Source: an uncultured Paracoccaceae bacterium (lineage in GTDB: Bacteria; Pseudomonadota; Alphaproteobacteria; Rhodobacterales; Rhodobacteraceae). From it: a DNA stretch of 64,000 bases. Under the pieces are notes generated by a model, which saw nothing but the letters and a program-made list of their open reading frames with translations, did not search any database and was not told the origin of the DNA. The position numbers and the translations under genes were made by a program. The stretch lies in NCBI GenBank assembly GCA_947493145.1, contig CANLPZ010000001.1:124001-188000 (forward strand), in the 5' to 3' direction. Below, piece after piece: positions 47,102 to 56,011 of the stretch (positions are counted from its first letter, which is position 1; each line of letters opens with the position of its first letter).

Positions 47102-49162
47102 ATGGCAGAGACTGATATGAGCAACGATCCCTTGGTCATCTTCACCCCGTCGGGCAAACGTGGAAACTTTGCCGTTGGGACCCCCATTTTGACAGCCGCA
47201 CGACAACTGGGCGTCGATCTTGACAGCGTTTGTGGCGGACGTGGGATCTGTTCAAAATGTCAAATCACACCGTCCTATGGCGAATTTTCAAAACACGGGG
47301 TGAGCGTTGCCGACGATGCCTTGTCCGAATGGAACGCAGTTGAACAACGCTACAAAGACAAACGCGGCCTGATCGATGGCCGCCGTTTAGGGTGCCAAGC
47401 CACGGTTCAAGGCGACATCGTTATCGACGTCCCACCGGAAAGTCAGGTCCACAAACAAGTGGTGCGCAAAGCAGCCGAAGCCCGTGATATCACGCTCAAC
47501 CCGTCGATCAAGCTGTATTATATCGAAATCCAAGAACCTGACATGCATGATCCCTCTGGGGATCTGGAACGGGTGTTCGAGGCCTTACGCGATCAATGGG
47601 ATTTAGACGATCTACACATCGATCTAAAAACGCTCCAATCCATGCAGCCGATTTTACGCAAAGGCAACTGGACCGCGACAGTCGCCGTTCACAATGACGG
47701 TTCCAACAGTCGTCACACGGTCCAACATATCTGGCCCGCGCTATATGAGGGGACGATTTACGGGCTGGCTGTCGATTTGGGATCAACCACCATCGCAGCC
47801 CATTTGTGTGACCTTCGCACCGGCGACGTAGTGGCGTCGTCTGGCGTTATGAACCCGCAAATCCGATTTGGCGAAGATCTGATGAGCCGTGTAAGTTATT
47901 CCATGATGAATGCAGGCGGCGATGCGGAAATGACCCGTGCAGTGCGCGACGGGATGAACACGCTTTTTGATCAAATCGCAGCAGAAGCCGATATTGATAA
48001 GACCCTGATCATGGATGCGGTGTTTGTGTGTAACCCAGTGATGCATCATCTCTTTATTGGTATCGATCCGTTTGAATTGGGCCAAGCGCCCTTTGCCTTG
48101 GGCACGTCTGATGCGCTTCGCCTTAAAGCAAGCGAGCTTGATCTGACTTTGCACCCTTGCGCGAATGTTTATCTTTTGCCTTGTATCGCGGGGCATGTCG
48201 GCGCGGATGCGGCGGCGGTCGCCTTGGCAGAAGCCCCCAATAAATCCAATGACTTAGTTCTGGTTGTTGATGTGGGTACAAATGCGGAAATCTTACTTGG
48301 CAACACTGAAAAGGTGCTGGCCTGTTCGTCGCCAACTGGCCCCGCGTTTGAAGGCGCGCAAATTTCCAGTGGGCAACGCGCCGCACCGGGTGCGATTGAA
48401 CGGGTGGAAATTGATCCGGTCACAAAAAAACCACGGTTTCGGGTCATTGGGTCCGACATTTGGTCAGACGAAGACGGGTTCGACGCCGTGGTCGCCGGCA
48501 CAGGGATCACAGGCATTTGCGGCTCTGGCATCATCGAAATCGTCGCCGAAATGCGTCTTGCTGGGATCGTTGATGGACCCGGTTTGATCGGATCCCCTGA
48601 CCAAACTGGAACGGACCGCTGTTTCCTTGATGGACGCACCTATTCCTACCTCATTTGGGACGGTAGCGCGGATGGCGGCCCTAAAATCACCGTCACAAAC
48701 CGCGATATCCGCGAAATCCAAATGGCCAAGGCCGCCTTGTATTCAGGCGCACGCTTGTTGATGGATAAATTCGACGTCGACAGTGTTGACCGCGTGGTCC
48801 TTGCCGGCGCCTTTGGCGCCCATATCAGCCCCAAACACGCCATGGTTCTGGGCATGATCCCCGATGCACCGCTGGACAAAGTTACATCCGCAGGCAATGC
48901 CGCTGGCACCGGCGCGCGGATCGCCCTTTTGAACCAATCTGCGCGCGCAGAGATCGAAGAAACCGTCCGTCAAATCCACAAGATTGAAACCGCAATTGAG
49001 CCGCGTTTCCAAGAACATTTTGTGAATGCCTCCAACATCCCGAATGCGGTCGAACCCTTTCCAATTTTGAACACGGTTGTTTCTTTGCCAGATGTTAATT
49101 TCAACACGGGCGGTGACACAGGCGGCGCAAGCGGCGGTCGTCGCCGCCGTAGACGCGGATAA
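47102..49162 (+). CDS. RACo-like corrinoid-activation protein: [2Fe-2S] plus ASKHA domain
   Basis: Probable reductive activator of corrinoid methyltransferases, 686 residues. N-terminal ferredoxin-like [2Fe-2S] domain with Cys44, Cys50, Cys53 and Cys98 (VCGGRGICSKC ... RRLGC). A linker follows, then a long ASKHA-fold ATPase-like region (about 220-620) with LVVDVGTNAEILLGN and VAGTGITGICGSGIIE. Ends in a glycine/arginine-rich tail. In other organisms such genes sit by a corrinoid protein and methyltransferase; here no such neighbour is visible. The start is uncertain; an ATG five codons later is an alternative. Confidence 0.85.
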   Translation: MAETDMSNDPLVIFTPSGKRGNFAVGTPILTAARQLGVDLDSVCGGRGICSKCQITPSYGEFSKHGVSVADDALSEWNAVEQRYKDKRGLIDGRRLGCQATVQGDIVIDVPPESQVHKQVVRKAAEARDITLNPSIKLYYIEIQEPDMHDPSGDLERVFEALRDQWDLDDLHIDLKTLQSMQPILRKGNWTATVAVHNDGSNSRHTVQHIWPALYEGTIYGLAVDLGSTTIAAHLCDLRTGDVVASSGVMNPQIRFGEDLMSRVSYSMMNAGGDAEMTRAVRDGMNTLFDQIAAEADIDKTLIMDAVFVCNPVMHHLFIGIDPFELGQAPFALGTSDALRLKASELDLTLHPCANVYLLPCIAGHVGADAAAVALAEAPNKSNDLVLVVDVGTNAEILLGNTEKVLACSSPTGPAFEGAQISSGQRAAPGAIERVEIDPVTKKPRFRVIGSDIWSDEDGFDAVVAGTGITGICGSGIIEIVAEMRLAGIVDGPGLIGSPDQTGTDRCFLDGRTYSYLIWDGSADGGPKITVTNRDIREIQMAKAALYSGARLLMDKFDVDSVDRVVLAGAFGAHISPKHAMVLGMIPDAPLDKVTSAGNAAGTGARIALLNQSARAEIEETVRQIHKIETAIEPRFQEHFVNASNIPNAVEPFPILNTVVSLPDVNFNTGGDTGGASGGRRRRRRG

Positions 49163-49254
49163 ATCGGCATAATCTGCGCGCAATCGCACAGATACCCAGA
49201 TTGATGGATGGATATGGTGCGTCTAAGCTACTCCTATAACAAAGGAGAGCCATC

Positions 49255-49449
49255 ATGACTGACCAGCCATCCATCGAAGAGCGCGATTCCGGACCGTTAA
49301 TTGTTAAAAACCTTAAATCCTTTACGCTGCCCGATGGGTCCGAAGTTGAAGGCAAACCCGTTATGGCCTTATGCCGATGCGGCGCGTCCAAAAACAAACC
49401 CTTTTGCGATGGCAGCCACTATGACAAGGGATGGAGCGACGGCAGTTAA
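49255..49449 (+). CDS. CDGSH iron-sulfur domain protein
   Basis: A 64-residue redox or cluster-transfer protein with one CDGSH motif: ligands Cys40, Cys42, Cys51 and His55 in LCRCGASKNKPFCDGSHYDKG, which holds a [2Fe-2S] cluster. Cytoplasmic, no membrane anchor. An AGGAGA ribosome site precedes the ATG. It has its own short leader 92 bases after the ASKHA gene, another Fe-S protein. Role unknown in bacteria. Confidence 0.93.
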   Translation: MTDQPSIEERDSGPLIVKNLKSFTLPDGSEVEGKPVMALCRCGASKNKPFCDGSHYDKGWSDGS

Positions 49450-49458
49450 TCGCAAAAA

Positions 49459-49482
49459 CGCCGGCCCATATCCGGACCGGCG
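49459..49482. terminator. Weak hairpin between CDGSH gene and pgi
   Basis: Stem CGCCGG / CCGGCG with an inner loop, between convergent genes. It lacks a T tract, so it is only a possible terminator. Confidence 0.35.
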
Positions 49483-49539
49483 CCAATTACATTTGAGTTT
49501 CTTCTTTGCTCAAATACTCAAATTGCGACGTCGAAAAAT

Positions 49540-51141
49540 TCACACTCCATTGGCACGCAAAAACCCGACCAAAGCCACGGTTGACCCGTCTTTGCCGTCC
49601 GCACTTTCGCGACCTTCGACAATGGGCTGCAAGGCCGTGGCCAATTCTTTGCCCAATTCAACGCCCCATTGGTCATAGGAATTCAATCCCAATATTACGC
49701 CTTCGACAAACACACGATGTTCGTAAAGCGCAATGATCTGACCCAATGCAAACGGATCAAGCTTTGGATAGGCCAATGTGGTTGATGGGCGGTTGCCAGA
49801 AAACACACGGTGGCGGGCTTGGCGATCAAGTTCGACACCCTCGAAGCCTTTGGCCGCCATTAAGGCGGTGGCTTCCTCCAAGGTCCGGCCTTTCATCAAG
49901 GCTTCCGACTGCGCCAAACAGTTGGCGACCAACAATTGGTGGTGGTGCTTTAGTTCCGGTTCATGTGCTTCGGCCGCGACCAGAAATTCGCAGGGGATTA
50001 CTCGCGTGCCTTGGTGGATCAACTGGTAAAACGCATGCTGCCCGTTCGTACCAGGTTCGCCCCAAACCACGGGTCCTGAATTATACGGCAACGACGTGCC
50101 ATCCATGGCGACGGATTTACCATTGCTTTCCATTTCAAGCTGCTGAAGATACGCAGGCAAGCGCGCCAAACGGTTGTCATAGGGCAGCACCGCGCGGGTC
50201 GCATGACCGCAGATTTGATTGTGCCAAATCCCAACAAGGGCCAGCATCACAGGCATATTTTCATGCCAATCCGCGTTCAAAAAATGGGTATCCATGGCCT
50301 GACCACCGCGAAGGAAGGCGCGAAAAGCATCCCCGCCAATGGCAAGCATAAGCGACAGCCCAATTGGCCCCCACATGGAATAGCGCCCACCGACCCAATC
50401 TTCGAACCCGAAAACGCGTTCCGCGGCTATTCCAAAATCAGCGGTTTTGTCTTCGGCGGTCGACAGGGCGGCAAATTGCGCCGCCGGATCGGTGACTTTC
50501 TCCGACATCCATGCTTTGGCCGTGCGCGCATTCGTCATGGTTTCAATGGTGGTAAAGGTTTTAGACGCGACAATGACCAACGTTGTTTCTGGATCGCAGG
50601 CAGTCAAGACCTCTGCGATATCCGCGCCATCTACGTTTGACACGAAATGACAACGTGGCCCGTCTGAATAGGGTTTCAAGGCGATGTAAGCCATTGCAGG
50701 GCCAAGATCTGAACCACCAATCCCGATATTGATCACATCCGTGATCTTGCCACCCTGCCCTGTGTACGTACCGGACCGGACATCACGGGCAAAGCTTTCC
50801 ATCTTTGCCAATGTGTCACGCACGCCAGCAATCACGTCCTCGCCGTCAACTGTGACCGGCCCACCGTCCAAATTTCGCAACGCCGTGTGTAATACGGCGC
50901 GGCCTTCGGTATCGTTGATTGCTGCGCCGTCAAACATCGCTTGGCGTTTTTCGGCAACGCCGCGTGTTTCAAGCAGATCGATTAAGGCGTCTCGTGTTGC
51001 GCTGTCGATATTGGTTTTGGAATAATCAAACAGCATGTCGCCAGCACGAACCGAAAAATCCTCCGCACGTTTTGCGTCGAACAGATCAAGGATCGGGCGA
51101 TCTTTGGTTTGTGAATGAAGATCGATTAGGTGTTCAAACAT
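49540..51141 (-). CDS. pgi: Glucose-6-phosphate isomerase
   Basis: Interconverts glucose-6-phosphate and fructose-6-phosphate. The 533 residues show the family signatures [20 protein letters not shown] and QLEMESNGK, and the catalytic regions near [12 protein letters not shown] start at 51141, where ATG overlaps the pgl stop (ATGA), instead of an upstream frame extension. Last gene of zwf-pgl-pgi, letting fructose-6-phosphate enter the Entner-Doudoroff route in organisms without phosphofructokinase. Confidence 0.96.
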   Translation of the reverse strand: MFEHLIDLHSQTKDRPILDLFDAKRAEDFSVRAGDMLFDYSKTNIDSATRDALIDLLETRGVAEKRQAMFDGAAINDTEGRAVLHTALRNLDGGPVTVDGEDVIAGVRDTLAKMESFARDVRSGTYTGQGGKITDVINIGIGGSDLGPAMAYIALKPYSDGPRCHFVSNVDGADIAEVLTACDPETTLVIVASKTFTTIETMTNARTAKAWMSEKVTDPAAQFAALSTAEDKTADFGIAAERVFGFEDWVGGRYSMWGPIGLSLMLAIGGDAFRAFLRGGQAMDTHFLNADWHENMPVMLALVGIWHNQICGHATRAVLPYDNRLARLPAYLQQLEMESNGKSVAMDGTSLPYNSGPVVWGEPGTNGQHAFYQLIHQGTRVIPCEFLVAAEAHEPELKHHHQLLVANCLAQSEALMKGRTLEEATALMAAKGFEGVELDRQARHRVFSGNRPSTTLAYPKLDPFALGQIIALYEHRVFVEGVILGLNSYDQWGVELGKELATALQPIVEGRESADGKDGSTVALVGFLRANGV

Positions 51142-51815
51142 CAGCTTTCCGCCCAATGCACGGTGGCGTTTTGCAGCACACACGCGATCGGCGCCTCCGT
51201 CGGTGTTAAGTTCGCTGCCGCTTCGATCGCGGCGCGTTTTTCCGCCCCCTTGATCACAACATGCGTTTTCAATGCACCCGCCAAAACGGGTGCAGACAAT
51301 GTGATCCGCGGCTCTGGCGCACCCGGTGCACGCATCGCCAACAAGGTCGGCGCGTCGTCTGACAATGCCAAATCAAGCTGATCTGCCCCAGGGAACAGAG
51401 ATGCCGTATGCATGTCCGCCCCCATGCCCAACAACAAAACATCCAGCGGCAAATTCGCCTCAACCGCGCCGGTCAATGCATCCAGTTTGTCTTCTGGTGC
51501 ATCTGCGGGTGCATAAAGCGGGACATATGTTGCCGCGGCTGCACGGCCCACGAACAACCGTTCCTTTAACAGACGCGTATTTGATCGATCGCTGTCTTCC
51601 GGCACCCAACGTTCATCATTCAAAAAGACGCGCACACGGTCCCATGCCAAATCTGCCGCACTCAGCGCGTCAAAAATGGGGCCTGGTGTTGTGCCACCCG
51701 GTACGGAAAAACTGGCGGTTTCTTTCGACAAAAGCGCGTTTTCTATGTCACCGGCCAACACATTTGCCAGATCCAGCATCATCATTTCGCTGTCGGGGTA
51801 TTCAATAAATCTCAT
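51141..51815 (-). CDS. pgl: 6-phosphogluconolactonase
   Basis: Hydrolyses 6-phosphogluconolactone, the step after Zwf. The 224 residues match the DevB/NagB-like family ([51 protein letters not shown]). The start ATG at 51815 overlaps the zwf stop and the stop overlaps the pgi start, both as ATGA, so all three genes are coupled. Confidence 0.95.
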   Translation of the reverse strand: MRFIEYPDSEMMMLDLANVLAGDIENALLSKETASFSVPGGTTPGPIFDALSAADLAWDRVRVFLNDERWVPEDSDRSNTRLLKERLFVGRAAAATYVPLYAPADAPEDKLDALTGAVEANLPLDVLLLGMGADMHTASLFPGADQLDLALSDDAPTLLAMRAPGAPEPRITLSAPVLAGALKTHVVIKGAEKRAAIEAAANLTPTEAPIACVLQNATVHWAES

Positions 51816-53266
51816 ACGGAAAGGTCTCGCCATTTGCGCCCGTCACGATGCAACAAGGCCATCGCATCCTCCGGTCCGCGTGAATATGCATCATAGGGTT
51901 TGGGCACGTCGCGACGTGCTTCCCACCCTTGAATAATTGGATCCGTCCATGCCCATGCGGCCTCGACCTCATCCCCGCGCATGAACAAGGTTTGGTTTCC
52001 GCGGATCACATCCATGATCAGGCGTTCATAGGCCTCTGGAATATCGTCTGCGTCGGGGCCAAGGGCCTCGTCAAACGACATATCAAGCGGCACATCGATC
52101 AAACGCATCCCACCCGGTCCGGGTTCTTTGATTGTCACATCCAAAGTCATACCTTCGTTTGGCTGCAACTGAATGGTCAAAACATTGCGGTGCCCTGCAT
52201 CGTCGCCTTCGAAAATCGAATGATTCAGATCCTTGAACACCACGATGATTTCCGAACTCCGCGCCCGCATCTTTTTCCCAGTTCGCATATAAAACGGCAC
52301 CCCTGCCCACCGCCAATTGGCAATATGCGTTTTCATCGCGACAAAGCTTTCGGTGAACGATTTCGGATCCCCCGCATCATCACGATAGCTTTGTTCATCA
52401 GGTGTCGCATCATATTGGCCGCGCACAATGTGGTGCGGTTCAACCGGTTCAAGCGCGCGAATAACTTTCAGTTTTTCATCGCGCACCGCATCAGGTTCAA
52501 ACTGGCTTGGCGGTTCCATCGCGATCAAACATAGCAGCTGCATCAAATGGTTCTGAACCATATCCCGCATTGCACCCGATTTGTCGTAATATGCCCCACG
52601 ACCACCGACACTAACCGTTTCGGCAACCGTAATCTGAATGTGGTCGACATATTTATTGTTCCACAGCGGTTCGAACAGGATATTGCCAAAACGAACCGCC
52701 ATTAGGTTTTGCACGGTTTCTTTGCCCAAATAATGGTCGATCCGGTAAATCTGTGTTTCGTCAAAATGTTCGCGCAGGGTCGCGTTAAGTTCTTTCGCAC
52801 TTTCCAAATCGCGGCCAAAGGGTTTTTCGACAACAATCCGGCTGTCGGGCGTAGCGATTTTATTGTCGTGCAACCGTTCTGCCAAATCGCCAAACAAACT
52901 TGGCGCGACAGAGAAATAAAACGCCTGCACAACATTGCCGCGCATTAAGCTTTTTAGCGTATCCCAGCCTTCGACACCTTTGGCATTGATCGGTGTGTAA
53001 AACAGTTGGTTTAAAAAACTGTCAAGCTCCGTGCATCCGGCTTTATCAACGCCGCCGAATTCTTCGATCGCTTCGCGTACAAATGTCCGATACCCGTCGT
53101 GGTCAAATTCAGAACGCGCCGCGCCAATGATCCGCGCATCCTTTGGCATTTGCCCCGAACAATAGCGCCGAAATAAACCCGGCAGGATTTTGCGCCGTGC
53201 CAAATCGCCGGTGCCTCCAAAAATGACCAAATCAAAGTCTTCGACCGGAATGACGCGTGAAACCAT
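51812..53266 (-). CDS. zwf: Glucose-6-phosphate 1-dehydrogenase
   Basis: First step of the oxidative pentose-phosphate and Entner-Doudoroff routes, making NADPH. The 484 residues show the cofactor motif FGGTGDLARRKILPGLF (16-32), and the active-site motif RIDHYLGKE (175-183) with His178 and Lys182. The length is normal. First gene of the operon; a perfect LacI-family operator lies 22 bases before its start. Confidence 0.96.
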   Translation of the reverse strand: MVSRVIPVEDFDLVIFGGTGDLARRKILPGLFRRYCSGQMPKDARIIGAARSEFDHDGYRTFVREAIEEFGGVDKAGCTELDSFLNQLFYTPINAKGVEGWDTLKSLMRGNVVQAFYFSVAPSLFGDLAERLHDNKIATPDSRIVVEKPFGRDLESAKELNATLREHFDETQIYRIDHYLGKETVQNLMAVRFGNILFEPLWNNKYVDHIQITVAETVSVGGRGAYYDKSGAMRDMVQNHLMQLLCLIAMEPPSQFEPDAVRDEKLKVIRALEPVEPHHIVRGQYDATPDEQSYRDDAGDPKSFTESFVAMKTHIANWRWAGVPFYMRTGKKMRARSSEIIVVFKDLNHSIFEGDDAGHRNVLTIQLQPNEGMTLDVTIKEPGPGGMRLIDVPLDMSFDEALGPDADDIPEAYERLIMDVIRGNQTLFMRGDEVEAAWAWTDPIIQGWEARRDVPKPYDAYSRGPEDAMALLHRDGRKWRDLSV

Positions 53267-53286
53267 GTTGTGCCTCTCGGAATGTC

Positions 53287-53300
53287 TGTTAGCGCTAACG
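53287..53300. promoter_or_regulatory. LacI-family operator upstream of zwf
   Basis: TGTTAGCGCTAACG, whose inner 12 bases GTTAGCGCTAAC are a perfect palindrome; it matches the general LacI-family site TGTTAGCGCTAACA. It lies 20-35 bases ahead of the zwf ATG, between promoter and ribosome site, where a repressor would block transcription. The regulator is not encoded in the window. Confidence 0.65.
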
Positions 53301-53385
53301 ACGCCCTCTTACCGAGCGCACAGCCACAAGTCTAGCACCCTCGTCACATTCCACAATATTTTGCGATCATTTGCGCAAAATTTCG

Positions 53386-53970
53386 TCACGCGTCGAGCTC
53401 TGCGTCCCAATACAGGAAATCCATCCAGCTTTCATGCAAGTAATTGGGCGGAAATTTACGGCCAATCCGATGCAGCTGTTCCACATTTGGCTGTACAGGT
53501 GGTTTTCGCAACGACAAACCACATGTTTTCAGCGATTTCGACCCTTTGCGTAGGTTGCACGGGCTACAGGCCGCGACCACGTTTTCCCAACTTGTAATCC
53601 CACCAGACGCCCGCGGCACCACATGGTCAAAGGTCAAATCGCCCGTCGCCCCACAATATTGGCACGAAAATTCATCCCTCAAAAATAAATTAAAGCGCGT
53701 GAAGGCCACGCGCTTTTGGGGTTTTACAAATTCTTTGAGAACGACAACAGAAGGTATTCGTATGGTGGTGCTGGGACTGTGAACCACCTCGTCATACTCT
53801 GACACAATGTCCACCCGATCTAGCCACGCCGCCTTGACCGCATCCTGCCACGACCACAGCGACAACGGGTAGTAGGAAAGCGGCCTGTAATCCGCGTTCA
53901 ACACCAGCGCCGGCCTGTCCCGTAATTTCGCCGGCGCGCGGGTAAATTCGGTTCTAAAATCTCCGTCCAT
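53386..53970 (-). CDS. HNH endonuclease domain protein
   Basis: A 194-residue protein with an HNH nuclease domain: zinc-binding Cys pairs CQYCG and CSPCN around the motif DHVVPRASGG and NLRKGSK. N-terminal part LVLNADYRPLSYYPLSLW is shared with many bacterial HNH proteins of unknown duty. I use the ATG at 53970 as the family start. Stand-alone genes of this kind are widespread and not clearly mobile; the target is unknown. No restriction or phage genes nearby. Confidence 0.88.
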   Translation of the reverse strand: MDGDFRTEFTRAPAKLRDRPALVLNADYRPLSYYPLSLWSWQDAVKAAWLDRVDIVSEYDEVVHSPSTTIRIPSVVVLKEFVKPQKRVAFTRFNLFLRDEFSCQYCGATGDLTFDHVVPRASGGITSWENVVAACSPCNLRKGSKSLKTCGLSLRKPPVQPNVEQLHRIGRKFPPNYLHESWMDFLYWDAELDA

Positions 53971-54170
53971 CTCAAACGTCGTCCTTGTTTTAGCAGCTGT
54001 ACCAAGGGTCTTCGTCGTACACGTTATCCACAACTATATATAGAGAGAGAAATGTGACAAGAGTGTATATGTTGGTAACTTTGTGGTAAACAGCCGGCAC
54101 ACTTCGAAAGTAAGCTGGACATGTTAACAGGGCCAACACACTGGATCGAATGCGATGAGAAAGCCATTAA

Positions 54171-54806
54171 TTATGCCTCAGCGTGATTGTGATCGATTGT
54201 TTCTCGTCGCTCTGCCAAGGCTTGTCGCAGAATTTGAAAGGCTGATGATAGAAATAATCCAGCCATGATTGTCGCCACAATCAAGTCTGGCCAGCCGGTT
54301 GCTGTACCCCAAACACCCAAAGCCGCGAACATAACGGCCACGTTGCCGATGGCGTCGTTACGCGAGCACAACCAAACTGAACGCACGTTTGCGTCACCGT
54401 CCTTATATCGCACCAATAAGAACACACTTGCAAGGTTGGTGAGCAACGCTAGAAAACCAACAGCCCCCATGATCTCGGCTGTGGGAACCCCGACGAAAAA
54501 GACATGGTAAACGGTCGAACTGAAAACCCAGAGTCCCATCAAAAGGAGGCTGAATCCCTTGAAAAGCGCTGCATTGGTACGGACCTGAAGTGAGGCGCCA
54601 ATGACTGCTAGAGAAATGCCGTAGGTCATCGCATCACCTGCGAAGTCGAGAGCGTCTGCTTGCAACGCCTGTGACTTCGCCAAGTGCCCCGCAGTCATCT
54701 CGATCAAGAACATCAGCGCGTTAAGCGCGATAACGATCCAAAGCCGTCTTTTGTAGTCGTCTGATAAGCCGTCAAACTTAGCGTCGTGTCCGCAGCAACC
54801 TGCCAT
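54171..54806 (-). CDS. Cation diffusion facilitator-like metal transporter
   Basis: A 211-residue inner-membrane protein with about six membrane segments, of the CDF / COG1230 type (Co, Zn or Cd efflux). The N-terminus has metal-binding residues (MAGCCGHDAKFDG). Membrane motifs DALDFAGDAMTYG and SRNDAIGNVAV stand where classic CDF proteins carry His-x3-Asp, so the metal site differs. It ends soon after the last segment, without the usual cytoplasmic domain. AGAGGA precedes the chosen ATG. Divergent from a MerR regulator that very likely controls it. Confidence 0.85.
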   Translation of the reverse strand: MAGCCGHDAKFDGLSDDYKRRLWIVIALNALMFLIEMTAGHLAKSQALQADALDFAGDAMTYGISLAVIGASLQVRTNAALFKGFSLLLMGLWVFSSTVYHVFFVGVPTAEIMGAVGFLALLTNLASVFLLVRYKDGDANVRSVWLCSRNDAIGNVAVMFAALGVWGTATGWPDLIVATIMAGLFLSSAFQILRQALAERRETIDHNHAEA

Positions 54807-54838
54807 GAGAAAATCCTCTTTCATTTTGTATTGCTGAC

Positions 54839-54869
54839 AACGTAATGTCTCTAGTAACTAGAGGTTCAA
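54839..54869 (-). promoter_or_regulatory. MerR-type promoter with operator for the transporter
   Basis: On the minus strand: -35 TTGAAC (54869-54864), 19-base spacer and -10 TACGTT (54844-54839). The spacer holds the palindrome CTCTAGTAACTAGAG (54849-54863). The overlong 19-base spacer is the hallmark of promoters that a MerR-family activator straightens on binding metal. Confidence 0.75.
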
Positions 54870-54879
54870 GGATTTTTTT

Positions 54880-55296
54880 ATGTTTTCTATCGGTGAACTT
54901 TCAAAACGCACTAAGGTTAAAATTCCGACAATTCGGTACTACGAAGAAATGGGGCTTTTGGCTGAAGCCGAACGCACGAGCGGCAACCAAAGAAGATATG
55001 ACAGCGTTGGATTGGAACGTCTCAGCTTTATTCGCCATGCCCGCGATTTAGGCTTTTCGATTGAAGCCGTCGCTTTGCTCATCGAGCTACAAGAACACCC
55101 AGACAGGTCATGCGAAGCAGCGACTAACATCGCTGTTTCGCAGCTTTCTGAAGTGCGTGATAAAATCAAGCGCCTTAACCGACTTGAGAAAGAACTTACT
55201 AGAATATCAAAAGGTTGCGATGGAAGCGGCAAGTCCGAAGACTGCTATGTACTGTCGTCTTTGGCTGATCATAAGCTTTGTAAAAGTGATCACTGA
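54880..55296 (+). CDS. MerR-family metal-responsive regulator (ZntR/CadR/PbrR-like)
   Basis: A 138-residue dimeric regulator: N-terminal MerR winged helix (MFSIGELSKRTKVKIPTIRY), dimerisation coil (about 80-110) and a metal-binding end with Cys78, Cys113, Cys122 and Cys134. The layout of Cys78, Cys113 and Cys122 is like ZntR, CadR and PbrR, pointing to zinc, cadmium or lead. AAGGA precedes the start. Divergent from the transporter across the MerR-type promoter. Confidence 0.92.
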   Translation: MFSIGELSKRTKVKIPTIRYYEEMGLLAEAERTSGNQRRYDSVGLERLSFIRHARDLGFSIEAVALLIELQEHPDRSCEAATNIAVSQLSEVRDKIKRLNRLEKELTRISKGCDGSGKSEDCYVLSSLADHKLCKSDH

Positions 55297-55345
55297 AAAT
55301 TTATTCGACGCCTCTGGCGAAGCCGCCGCGAATGTCGGTCCGCCC

Positions 55346-56011
55346 CTAATACCCCAACCGTTCCCGCATAAACGCCAGCGCGACCTCTAACCCGTCCGGT
55401 GCGATGCCGTGGGCGGTGCCTTTCATCACATGGGCGTAGACGTCGTCGAACTTTGCCCGTTGCAACGCTTCGGCTGCTTCGGGCAGGCTTTGCGGTGGGA
55501 CCACGTCATCCATGTCCCCATGCACCAACAACACCGGCATTCGGCTGATCACTTCTTCGGCAAAGGTTTCGGGATGCAACAGACGCCCCGAAAACCCGAC
55601 TACAGCCGCGACAGGATCTTCGCGGCGTGGGGCCACGTGCAATGACATCATCGTGCCTTGGGAAAACCCAAACAGCACCACCTGTTCCGGCAATAAATCC
55701 TCATCAACCATGATCCCATCAAGGTAGGCATCAAAATCCTCAGAGGCGCGTTGCAATCCGGCAAAGGCATCTTCCTCTGACGATCCATCGATCCACGGGA
55801 TCGGAAACCATTGATACGCATTGGGCATCATATCGATGGCCTCTGGTGCGTCGGGGGCGTAAAACGCGGTGTCGGGCATATGTTCGGCCAACACATCGGC
55901 CAATCCCAACAGATCAGCGCCATTTGCCCCATAACCATGCACAAACACGACCGCAGATCGCAATTCACCGGATAACGGGTCTCTTTTGTCGGATGTTAGT
56001 GCACGTGTCAT
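55346..56011 (-). CDS. Carboxylesterase/phospholipase-family hydrolase
   Basis: Serine hydrolase of the alpha/beta fold, phospholipase/carboxylesterase branch, 221 residues. Nucleophile elbow GFSQGTMMSLHV, Asp in VHGDMDDVVPP and His in GTAHGIAPDG complete the triad. The start ATG at 56011 overlaps the AlkA stop (ATGA), with AAGGA ahead. Substrate unknown; probably a short-chain ester. Last gene of the cbiD-cobK-alkA run. Confidence 0.9.
   Translation of the reverse strand: MTRALTSDKRDPLSGELRSAVVFVHGYGANGADLLGLADVLAEHMPDTAFYAPDAPEAIDMMPNAYQWFPIPWIDGSSEEDAFAGLQRASEDFDAYLDGIMVDEDLLPEQVVLFGFSQGTMMSLHVAPRREDPVAAVVGFSGRLLHPETFAEEVISRMPVLLVHGDMDDVVPPQSLPEAAEALQRAKFDDVYAHVMKGTAHGIAPDGLEVALAFMRERLGY

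Noticed and set aside
54024..54032. Single DnaA box TTATCCACA near AT-rich CTATATATAG
   Set aside because: Only one box, no cluster, and no dnaA, parA or other origin genes nearby; most likely chance in an intergenic region.
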